Origin: Bacteroidota bacterium | GTDB lineage: Bacteria; Bacteroidota; Bacteroidia; Bacteroidales; P3 | Assembly: GCA_030540495.1 (NCBI GenBank) | Contig: JAUNWC010000120.1 | Coordinates: 1-5,567 of the forward strand | Direction of reading: 5' to 3' | Length of the DNA stretch: 5,567 bases | Shown here: positions 1 to 4,973 of the stretch, one piece after another | Numbering within the stretch: the stretch's first letter is position 1 | Layout of the letters: each line of letters starts with the position of its first letter | Notes under the pieces: model-generated | Databases searched by the model: none | What the model saw: the letters and a program-made list of their open reading frames with translations, nothing else | Told to the model about the DNA's origin: nothing | Position numbers and translations under genes: made by a program

Positions 1-49
1 TTAAGCGAGTTCCCACAAATCCACTCGCACCAATCAATGTTATTTTCAT
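1..49 (-). CDS. NAD(P)-dependent epimerase/dehydratase family protein, N-terminal fragment
   Basis: Only the first 16 codons and one further base are in the window; the gene continues past the left edge. The visible residues MKITLIGASGFVGTRL form a first beta strand followed by the glycine-rich dinucleotide-binding loop GASGFVG. This is the GxxGxxG pattern of extended short-chain dehydrogenases such as nucleotide-sugar epimerases and dehydratases. The ATG sits directly before the beta strand and follows an AT-rich leader (ATAATAACA), so the start is convincing. It lies 31 bases beyond the fic terminator. A nucleotide-sugar enzyme would suit the nearby glycosyltransferases, but the exact reaction cannot be inferred from so few residues; a general NAD(P)-binding oxidoreductase is also possible. 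Confidence 0.7.
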   Translation of the reverse strand, partial: MKITLIGASGFVGTRL

Positions 50-79
50 TGTTATTATAAAAAATTAATTATTAGATAC

Positions 80-119
80 AAAAAAAAGAAACACTGCCCT
101 GTTGTAAGGCAATGTGTTT
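80..119 (-). terminator. Rho-independent terminator after fic
   Basis: On the minus strand the arm AAACAC-AT-TGCC (119-108) pairs with GGCAGTGTTT (98-89). This gives a 10-bp stem with a two-base bulge and a 9-base loop, followed by C and eight T. It lies 37 bases after the fic stop codon and should end the fic transcript before the epimerase gene. Confidence 0.8.
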
Positions 120-156
120 GTTATTTAATGATAAGATATAAAATTGATAGAAATGT

Positions 157-1239
157 TTATCCTATCACAATATCATACTTGATATTTCTTTGAGCATTGT
201 CTTTGGCTTTAAGAATGTGTTTTTCAACTAAATCTTTCACATCTCTCATTGCTGTATCTTGCGACACTTCTGCAAGTTTTGCCCAATTCTTTACGGTAAG
301 AAAGCCTTCGTAACCATCAAGATAAATATTCAATATCTCTCTTTGTCGTATAGATATTTCTTTATCTGCATTCTGTTTCCAAAACAATGTTTTCTTTAAA
401 GTCGTAGATAAATCCTCACTTGACTTCTCTATCGCTCTTTGCATACAGGCCAGATACCAATCCAACCATTCTGTTATCTCTCCATCAGATTTTTGCGTCC
501 TTTCCAAAATGTCGTAATAGTGCCTTTTTTCCGTATTGATTTGGTTTGACATACTGAAAAAACGCATCTTGCTATCATCTGCTTGCGACAAAGCCATATC
601 GCTTATAGCTCGTGCCATACGACCATTACCATCATCAAAAGGATGAATACTTACAAACCACAGATGTGCTATTGCCGATTTTAAATAAGTAATATTCGTT
701 TCTTTCGTGTTAAACCACTGAAGAAAATCTCTCATCATCAAAGGCACTTGTTCCCATGCAGGTGCTACGTAATGCGTCTTTTCTCTGCCAAACATTCCGG
801 AAATAACTTTCATTTCTGTTTTTCTATAATCTCCAATAGTGATGCCTTTCGTTGTATTTGGAAACAAAAGCGTGTGCCAATAAAAAAGTCTTTCTTCTGT
901 TAGCAGATTTTGATAATTAGTTGTTGCATCAAGCATCATCTCTACAATACCATCAACATAATGCGTTGGCTCTTTTTCATCTTTTATCTTTACGCCCAAC
1001 TTCCTTGCAACAGACGACCGCACCTCTTCGCTATTCAGGTTTATGCCTTCAATAGAATATGAATCAATAACATCATTCTCTATAGTTTTGCTCATTATCT
1101 GCAATCTGTTATCAAATCCTATATCGCTCAACCTTCCTGCCAAATAACCAGCCTGCTTATTCAACAACAATAATTTCTCGGCAATATAATCCTTATCCCA
1201 AACAAATTTGCCCCAATATTTAGATTCGTAAATATACAT
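157..1239 (-). CDS. Fic family protein (AMP-transferase type) with DUF4172-like N-terminus and C-terminal winged helix
   Basis: A 360-aa protein, complete from ATG to TAA. Residues 1-90 resemble the DUF4172 region that precedes Fic domains. They contain S60-Y-S-I-E64-G65, matching the (S/T)xxxE(G/N) inhibitory helix; being N-terminal, it makes this a class II-type Fic protein whose Glu would block productive ATP binding. The Fic core carries the complete motif H199-PFDDGNGR-MA-R210, with the catalytic His and the anion-binding GNGR intact. The flap region is around 138-160 (YRKTEMKVISG, then GREKTHYVAP). Residues about 295-355 look like a winged helix-turn-helix (ISIRQREILNIYL; AEVSQDTAMRDVKDL). 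The family transfers AMP from ATP to hydroxyl side chains of target proteins; the target here is unknown. No antitoxin-like partner gene is visible, consistent with built-in inhibition. It has its own promoter and terminator. A role in polysaccharide synthesis is not indicated. Confidence 0.93.
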   Translation of the reverse strand: MYIYESKYWGKFVWDKDYIAEKLLLLNKQAGYLAGRLSDIGFDNRLQIMSKTIENDVIDSYSIEGINLNSEEVRSSVARKLGVKIKDEKEPTHYVDGIVEMMLDATTNYQNLLTEERLFYWHTLLFPNTTKGITIGDYRKTEMKVISGMFGREKTHYVAPAWEQVPLMMRDFLQWFNTKETNITYLKSAIAHLWFVSIHPFDDGNGRMARAISDMALSQADDSKMRFFSMSNQINTEKRHYYDILERTQKSDGEITEWLDWYLACMQRAIEKSSEDLSTTLKKTLFWKQNADKEISIRQREILNIYLDGYEGFLTVKNWAKLAEVSQDTAMRDVKDLVEKHILKAKDNAQRNIKYDIVIG

Positions 1240-1263
1240 ATCTTAATAGTATCTCTTCAATTT

Positions 1264-1296
1264 TTGCGGTTAATAAAACGCAAATCTTGCGGTTAA
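1264..1296 (-). promoter_or_regulatory. Direct and inverted repeats in the fic leader, candidate operator
   Basis: The ten bases TTAACCGCAA (minus strand) occur twice, at 1296-1287 and 1273-1264, exactly 23 bases apart. Between them is CGCAA facing the opposite way, so CGCAAatcTTGCG (1279-1291) is a small inverted repeat with a 3-base spacer. The block begins about ten bases after the predicted -7 box and ends 25 bases before the fic ATG, roughly where an operator would sit. That the winged helix of the Fic protein itself binds here is a guess. Confidence 0.4.
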
Positions 1297-1305
1297 ACAC
1301 GACTG

Positions 1306-1332
1306 CAAAGATACGAACTTTTTTTTATTCAA
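1306..1332 (-). promoter_or_regulatory. Bacteroidota-type promoter for fic
   Basis: The minus strand reads TATCTTTG at 1313-1306, a full match to the Bacteroidota -7 consensus TAnnTTTG, followed by C. A TTG that could serve as the -33 element lies at 1332-1330, 16 bases upstream, which is slightly short of the usual spacing. The spacer contains a run of eight A. Transcription would begin near 1300, giving a leader of about 60 bases. The only other minus-strand match to TAnnTTTG in this window is inside a coding region. Confidence 0.75.
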
Positions 1333-1363
1333 CCGAAAATCATCCCTCATTTAAAACAACCTT

Positions 1364-2173
1364 TTACCCTCTTATCCGTCTATAAATCCAACCTCTTAAA
1401 CCGTTAGGAACTATCCTTGAAATAAATCGTATGCAGATATTTTTACAGAATTGCAAACTGTTAATATAACCTAACTTCAACATTGCCCTTTGAAACTTCA
1501 TTTCCGTTTTGGCATACTTCAAACCACCCCTACGTTTGAACATATCTTCTGTAGTACGAAAGAACAGCAATGCTTCTTGTAAGTTATAAAACTTCGCCCC
1601 TTGCATTAACATTCTAACCCAAAGATAATAATCCTCAAACAACGGAAAATGTTGATACGACCCAGCCTTTAAGACAGCAGATTTTCTAAACACAACGCTC
1701 GGATGATTTATTGGATTTCTTCCTTTGCCAAAACGAAATATCTCTTCAGTAGTTTCAGGCAACTTTCTTGTTGAAATGACATTATCCGTTGTGCCGACAA
1801 ACTCATCTATCCACGATGAAACTACATCTATCTCTTTATGTTCTTCCAAAAACTTTATCTGTTTTTCAAATCTGTCGGGTTTAGAAATATCGTCCGTATC
1901 CATTCTGGCAACCAACTCATTGGAGCAGTGTTTCAAACCTTCGTTCAATGCTTTGCCTAAACCACCGTTCTCTTTCAACTTAACGACTTTCAACTCCGAA
2001 TACCGTTGTTGATATTCTTCTACAACTTCGTCAAGTTCTTCAGTCAAAGGTCCGTCTTCAACCAAAACAACTTCATCGGCTCTGAGTGTTTGATTGAAAA
2101 CGCTGTCCAAAGCCTGACGTAAAAAATCTGCCTGTTCCTTGTAATAAACAGACATCAATACTGAAAATTTCAT
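1364..2173 (-). CDS. GT2 family glycosyltransferase (AmsE/WcaA-like, GT-A fold)
   Basis: A 269-aa protein, complete. The N-terminus MKFSVLMSVYYKEQADFLRQ is a typical GT-A start, so the ATG fits. Motifs in order: nucleotide-binding VEDGP (38-42), NGGLGKALNEGL (69-80), the metal-binding DXD region ARMDTDD (89-95), INHPSVVFRKS (155-165) and the likely catalytic-base region FEDYYLW (179-185). These match cytoplasmic GT2 enzymes that add single sugars to a lipid-linked repeat unit, as in AmsE-type exopolysaccharide transferases. The C-terminus is basic (GLRGWIYRRIRG), which could help membrane association; no transmembrane segment is evident. Donor and acceptor cannot be assigned. It is the last polysaccharide gene before the fic unit. 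It lies after a strong hairpin and T tract, and no promoter was recognised between them, so its expression may depend on read-through. Confidence 0.93.
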   Translation of the reverse strand: MKFSVLMSVYYKEQADFLRQALDSVFNQTLRADEVVLVEDGPLTEELDEVVEEYQQRYSELKVVKLKENGGLGKALNEGLKHCSNELVARMDTDDISKPDRFEKQIKFLEEHKEIDVVSSWIDEFVGTTDNVISTRKLPETTEEIFRFGKGRNPINHPSVVFRKSAVLKAGSYQHFPLFEDYYLWVRMLMQGAKFYNLQEALLFFRTTEDMFKRRGGLKYAKTEMKFQRAMLKLGYINSLQFCKNICIRFISRIVPNGLRGWIYRRIRG

Positions 2174-2211
2174 CTGTAAAAATATGTGCTTTTATATTTT
2201 TAATTTCAAAC

Positions 2212-2282
2212 AAAAAAAGACGGCATCAAACAAAGTTTTCACTCAAAAGGAAAATTGAGAAAAAACTCTGCCTGACACCGTC
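2212..2282 (-). terminator. Long hairpin with T7 tract overlapping the 3' end of the preceding GT2 gene
   Basis: On the minus strand the arm 2282-2255 pairs with 2246-2219 across an 8-base loop (TTTTCCTT). Of 28 positions, 21 are Watson-Crick pairs, 6 are G-U wobbles and one is a T-T mismatch. Seven T follow (2218-2212). The wobbles pair only in minus-strand RNA, since the opposite strand would have A-C mismatches, so the structure belongs to the transcript of the glycosyltransferase genes. As read, the coding region of 3115-2243 runs through the 5' arm and ends inside the 3' arm. Confidence 0.75.
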
Positions 2283-3115
2283 CTTGAAAAATAAAACTGT
2301 CGTCTTAAAAAATGTGCTGTTATCAACAGATAAGGTTGATATCCATTCTCTTTGGATACCCCCCCCCCATAGCGTGCGTAACCAAATTTATTCCAGTATC
2401 TTACGTGAGATTTAAGGAATATTTTGGCATACTTACACGAATGTCTTGCAGAAGAAGAACCTTTATATTCTACTTGCATTTTAGGAAAATAAACTATCTC
2501 TTTGCCGGCTTTTCTTAAACGAGTGCAGAAATCCAAGTCTTCGGCATACATAAAATATTTGTCGTCCAAGCCTTGTGTTAGTTGATAAGCCTCACGCGTC
2601 ATAAGAATAAATGCACCGATAATCCAGTCTGCCGTCTGCATATCGCTGTAAGAATAGTCGCTAATTCTGTCTTTGTGTAAAAAGATACGTTTCAACTGCC
2701 TTACGATATAGTTGGCAGGCGTTACATATTTTCTGCACGAATCCTGTACCTCGCCGTCCTTGTCTTTAATCATAGGACCAACGGCTCCAACTTTGCTATG
2801 CTGTTTTAGAAAATCTATTGCCTCATCAACACCGCTTTTAATAATAACATCGGGGTTGGTGATAAGCAACAAATCTCCTTTGGCAATTTTCAGTCCTTGG
2901 TTCATCCCGTAAGCAAAGCCACCGTTCTTTTCGTTAAAAGTCCAGCGGGCAAAAGAATATTCTTCTTGAATAGCCTCTTGCTTTGCCTTATCATACAAAG
3001 AATTAGACGAAGCAATAACTTCATACTGCTCTTTAATATCAACCTTTTGCAATGATTGATACAACTTTTGAACAGCATCCAAAGAATGATATTCAATAAT
3101 TACTATTGATAACAT
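2243..3115 (-). CDS. GT2 family glycosyltransferase, rhamnosyltransferase (WbbL)-like, with G10 tract near its 3' end
   Basis: A 290-aa protein as read. Motifs follow the WbbL/rhamnosyltransferase branch of GT2: SIVIIEYHS (3-11), NGGFAYGMNQGL (64-75), NPDV (87-90, in place of a classical DXD), DWIIGAF (163-169) and the long signature from GLDDKYFMYAEDLDFCTRLR (182-201) to VYFP. The recognisable family sequence ends near KSHVRYWNKFGY (235-246). Codons 250-252 and the first base of codon 253 are ten consecutive G. The remaining 38 residues in this frame look like no family sequence and cross a terminator hairpin. Nine G would give a 263-aa protein ending YPKRMDINLIC with a stop at 2323-2325; eleven G would give 296 aa. 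The nine-G form is probably the native end, but this is inference. The ATG follows an almost pure T leader with no A-rich or Shine-Dalgarno signal, yet it sits exactly at the first beta strand. Confidence 0.9.
   Translation of the reverse strand: MLSIVIIEYHSLDAVQKLYQSLQKVDIKEQYEVIASSNSLYDKAKQEAIQEEYSFARWTFNEKNGGFAYGMNQGLKIAKGDLLLITNPDVIIKSGVDEAIDFLKQHSKVGAVGPMIKDKDGEVQDSCRKYVTPANYIVRQLKRIFLHKDRISDYSYSDMQTADWIIGAFILMTREAYQLTQGLDDKYFMYAEDLDFCTRLRKAGKEIVYFPKMQVEYKGSSSARHSCKYAKIFLKSHVRYWNKFGYARYGGGVSKENGYQPYLLITAHFLRRQFYFSRTVSGRVFSQFSF
2359..2368 (-). repeat. G10 homopolymer, candidate phase-variation tract in the GT2 gene
   Basis: Ten uninterrupted C on the plus strand (G on the coding strand) inside an AT-rich gene. 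Tracts of this length are classic slipped-strand mispairing sites. Changes by one base swap the C-terminus among three reading frames and move the stop between 2323, 2243 and 2226. Confidence 0.8.
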
Positions 3116-3123
3116 AAAAAAAT

Positions 3124-3163
3124 AAAAAAGAAAACACTCGCAGTTAGTTCTCTACTGCAAGCG
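3124..3163 (-). terminator. Terminator-like hairpin directly upstream of the GT2 start codon
   Basis: On the minus strand CGCTTGCAGT (3163-3154) pairs with ACTGCGAGTG (3144-3135). The stem is ten pairs including two G-U wobbles, with a 9-base loop. TTTTCTTTTTT follows, then ATTTTTTT leads straight into the ATG at 3115. It could be a second terminator for the acetyltransferase transcript or an attenuator of the downstream GT2 gene. Confidence 0.6.
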
Positions 3164-3187
3164 ATTTTAGAGTTTTGTTAAATTCTG

Positions 3188-3227
3188 AAAAAAGCAAATA
3201 GACTAAATATTTTGGTTTAGTCTATTT
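3188..3227 (-). terminator. Rho-independent terminator at the acetyltransferase stop codon
   Basis: A perfect 12-bp stem (arms 3227-3216 and 3207-3196) with an 8-base loop, followed on the minus strand by GC and six T. The 5' arm contains the TAG stop at 3224-3222 of the full-length acetyltransferase frame. The stem is AT-rich, so its strength may be moderate. Its position supports 3222 as the true end of that gene. Confidence 0.75.
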
Positions 3228-3823
3228 TACAGGTTTCCATGTCCTACGTGTCTTGTCAAAATGTTTGATAACTTTTGCTGGTGAGCCAACAGCAATAGAA
3301 AAACTTTCTATAGATTTTGTTACAACGCTGTTTGCTCCTATTACGCAACCTTCTCCTATCTCTACGCCAGGCATTACTATCACGCCTTCTCCTATCCACG
3401 TGTTTTTGCCTATTCTAACCGGCGAAACGAAATATTCTCTATCTATCGGTCGCTCTTCGGGTAGCGAGTTCTTTACCCCCCCCGATAAAATCCGTGAGAA
3501 TTGTCTGAAACATAGACTTTTCCAGCCAAAAGCACACCATCTTCTATCACAACGCTATGCATAGCCGAAATATGACAATAATCATTTATCTGACAACCTT
3601 TGCCAAAAATCATAACTTTGCCATCATTCTCTTCTTTTGGAAAAGCCTCCAACCTGCAACCTTTCCCTGTTGTAAGGTTTTCGCCTAAATCTATCCAACG
3701 TTTGCCTCTGATGTCAAAAGGAAAACGTATTATCCTTGCTTTATTGTAAAACAACTTCGTCCTTATTAAACAAGCCATCATGTAAAGCAAACCTCCAAAA
3801 GTGTATTTATTACCTGTCGTCAT
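3222..3823 (-). CDS. Hexapeptide-repeat acyltransferase (WbbJ/LbetaH family), out of frame here at a G8 tract
   Basis: As read, translation from ATG 3823 gives 116 residues ending DNSHGFYRGG and stops at TAA 3475-3473, immediately after eight G. One added G (nine, or six) restores a 200-aa enzyme ending at TAG 3222-3224. The restored part continues the left-handed beta-helix: IGKNTWIGEGVIVMPGVEIG, then CVIGANSVVTK, ending in SIAVGSPAKVIKHF. That is the standard end of xenobiotic/sugar O-acetyltransferases of the WbbJ, NodL and CysE superfamily. H110 in DNSHG is the expected catalytic His. Ten G would also be off, stopping 12 codons past the tract. The ATG overlaps the GT4 stop as ATGA, so the two are translationally coupled. 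The family moves an acetyl group from acetyl-CoA to a sugar hydroxyl, here plausibly in a polysaccharide repeat unit. Phase variation is the favoured reading; a fixed frameshift or a sequencing error in the tract cannot be excluded. Confidence 0.88.
3476..3483 (-). repeat. G8 homopolymer, candidate phase-variation tract in the acetyltransferase gene
   Basis: Eight uninterrupted C on the plus strand (G on the coding strand). It lies right after the conserved DNSHGFY segment, in what would be a surface loop between beta-helix coils. The loop could tolerate one or two extra Gly residues when the tract changes by three. The present length is the off state. Confidence 0.8.
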
Positions 3824-4860
3824 ATTTCACCACGATATACTTTTAAATAATTCTCTACAAATATCTCCGGCGAGTAATCACTCATATATTTATTATACGC
3901 TTGCTCACCTTTGTTGTGGTTGATAGCATATTTCACAGCTTTGGCACAATCTTGCCAGTCGTCCAACTTAAAGAACGTTACTTCTTCGTTAGTGAAAAAC
4001 TCTTTAAAGATAGGAATGTCCGATACGACAGCGTTGCATTTCATTGACATCGCTTCCAACAACGCTAACGGAAAACCTTCTGCCCTTGACGGCATCATAT
4101 AAATATCGTAATAAGGAATATATTTGAAAGCATCTCTGCGGTAACCTGCAAAATGAACTCTTTCCGTAACTCCGCTGTCCTTTGCCAACTGCTCCAATTC
4201 TTGCCTTACCTTGCCGTCTCCTGCTATGAACAACTTGCATTCCTCCAATAAAGGCAGTGCATTGATTATCACATCCACTGCCTTTCTTGGTGTCAATCCA
4301 GCATTGACACCAAGAAGAACCTTATCACCTTTAAACTTCAACAATTCTTCTTTTTCTTCTTCGGTCGGTGTAATGCTTCGGTCGGTTATCCTTGAGTTAT
4401 AAACACAAACAGTTTTCAACCCTTTGAAAGCTTTTTCGTAATATTTCAAAGCCTGCTTACTCAACACTACTCTCACATCCGGTTTCCTTAATATTCTTAA
4501 CCAAATAGGCGTAACCATCTTTGCTATCAAAGGATTATAAGTCGATTTTATATCCTCATAAAGAAAAGCATGAATAGTAGAAACAAATTTTGCCTTATCG
4601 CTTTTCTTTCTATACTTCCAAACATAAATATCCGGACGGATGCCGTGGCAATGAACCACATCAAAAGCGTTGAAGTCAATCTTTTCGCTCATCTTTATCT
4701 GTTGTGTCTTGCAAGGAAAAGTCAATAGGTTGCCCGGCTTTTCGTCAAAATAAAACACCGTAACTTCATGTCCTCTTTCCACCAACAATTTGCTTAAATC
4801 GTTGGCAACAATCACTGGCCCGAATTGTAACAAACTCGGAATAATCTGTGCTATTTTCAT
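3820..4860 (-). CDS. GT4 family glycosyltransferase (GT-B fold)
   Basis: A 346-aa protein, complete. The N-terminal GT-B domain begins MKIAQIIPSLLQFGPVIVAN, followed by the nucleoside-side helix DLSKLLVERGHEVTVFYFD, and DVVHCHG at 67-73. The C-terminal domain has GLTPRKAVDVIINAL (188-202), FIAGDGKVRQELEQLA (211-226), VHFAGYRRDAFKYIPYYDIYMMPSRAEGFP (235-264) and the EX7E element E261-GFPLALL-E269, which contacts the donor nucleotide sugar. These mark a retaining, metal-independent GT4 enzyme. Such enzymes typically add a hexose or similar sugar to a growing lipid-linked oligosaccharide on the cytoplasmic face; the sugars cannot be assigned. Where many GT4 proteins have GRLxxxKG, this one has AGLTPRKA, and that segment is encoded by a perfect inverted repeat. 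The ATG at 4860 begins the first beta strand and follows an A-rich leader. It is translationally coupled to the acetyltransferase. Confidence 0.93.
   Translation of the reverse strand: MKIAQIIPSLLQFGPVIVANDLSKLLVERGHEVTVFYFDEKPGNLLTFPCKTQQIKMSEKIDFNAFDVVHCHGIRPDIYVWKYRKKSDKAKFVSTIHAFLYEDIKSTYNPLIAKMVTPIWLRILRKPDVRVVLSKQALKYYEKAFKGLKTVCVYNSRITDRSITPTEEEKEELLKFKGDKVLLGVNAGLTPRKAVDVIINALPLLEECKLFIAGDGKVRQELEQLAKDSGVTERVHFAGYRRDAFKYIPYYDIYMMPSRAEGFPLALLEAMSMKCNAVVSDIPIFKEFFTNEEVTFFKLDDWQDCAKAVKYAINHNKGEQAYNKYMSDYSPEIFVENYLKVYRGEI
4284..4316. repeat. Perfect 14-bp inverted repeat within the GT4 gene
   Basis: TTCTTGGTGTCAAT (4284-4297) is followed by a five-base loop CCAGC and its exact reverse complement (4303-4316). 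It encodes residues LGVNAGLTPRK of the GT4 protein. No T tract follows on either strand, so it is not a conventional terminator. Confidence 0.8.
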
Positions 4861-4919
4861 TATTGATTTTTTGTTTATGATAGTTATGATTACCTACAAA
4901 TCCTTACAACCTGATTTTT

Positions 4920-4937
4920 AAGCATAAATCTATGCTT
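4920..4937. repeat. Intergenic inverted repeat between the ATPase and GT4 genes
   Basis: AAGCATA and TATGCTT flank AATC, giving a perfect 7-bp stem with a four-base loop. Outer AACCT and AGGTT could extend it across an asymmetric internal loop. It is not followed by T on either strand, so I do not call it a terminator. The 113-base gap (4861-4973) otherwise shows no recognisable -7 box. Confidence 0.5.
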
Positions 4938-4943
4938 GAGGTT

Positions 4944-4952
4944 TGTGGATAA
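4944..4952 (-). other. Single DnaA-box-like 9-mer
   Basis: The minus strand reads TTATCCACA, identical to the strong E. coli DnaA box. It is a single copy with no cluster and no dnaA or replication gene nearby, so it is not evidence for an origin. It could be a titration or regulatory site, or chance. Confidence 0.3.
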
Positions 4953-4973
4953 TTATTCTTTAAGTAAAAATTA

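Noticed and set aside
50..79. Possible promoter for the epimerase gene in the AT-rich gap after the fic terminator
   Set aside because: The best -7-like string (TAATTTTT) misses the final G, has no correctly spaced -33 element and lies too close to the ATG.
1725..2012. Plus-strand open reading frame of 95 codons
   Set aside because: It lies wholly antisense to the GT2 gene with clear family motifs, and its translation has no recognisable protein character.
2381..2388. Minus-strand TAAATTTG, a match to the Bacteroidota -7 consensus
   Set aside because: It lies inside the GT2 coding region without a suitable TTG or TTTG about 20 bases upstream and would transcribe only the gene's tail; a chance match is likely in AT-rich DNA.
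3253..3564. Plus-strand open reading frame of 103 codons
   Set aside because: It is the antisense shadow of the acetyltransferase gene, whose restored frame explains this stretch fully.
4920..4937. Stem-loop as terminator of the ATPase gene
   Set aside because: On the minus strand it is followed by A rather than T, and on the plus strand by GAGG, so it lacks the required T tract.
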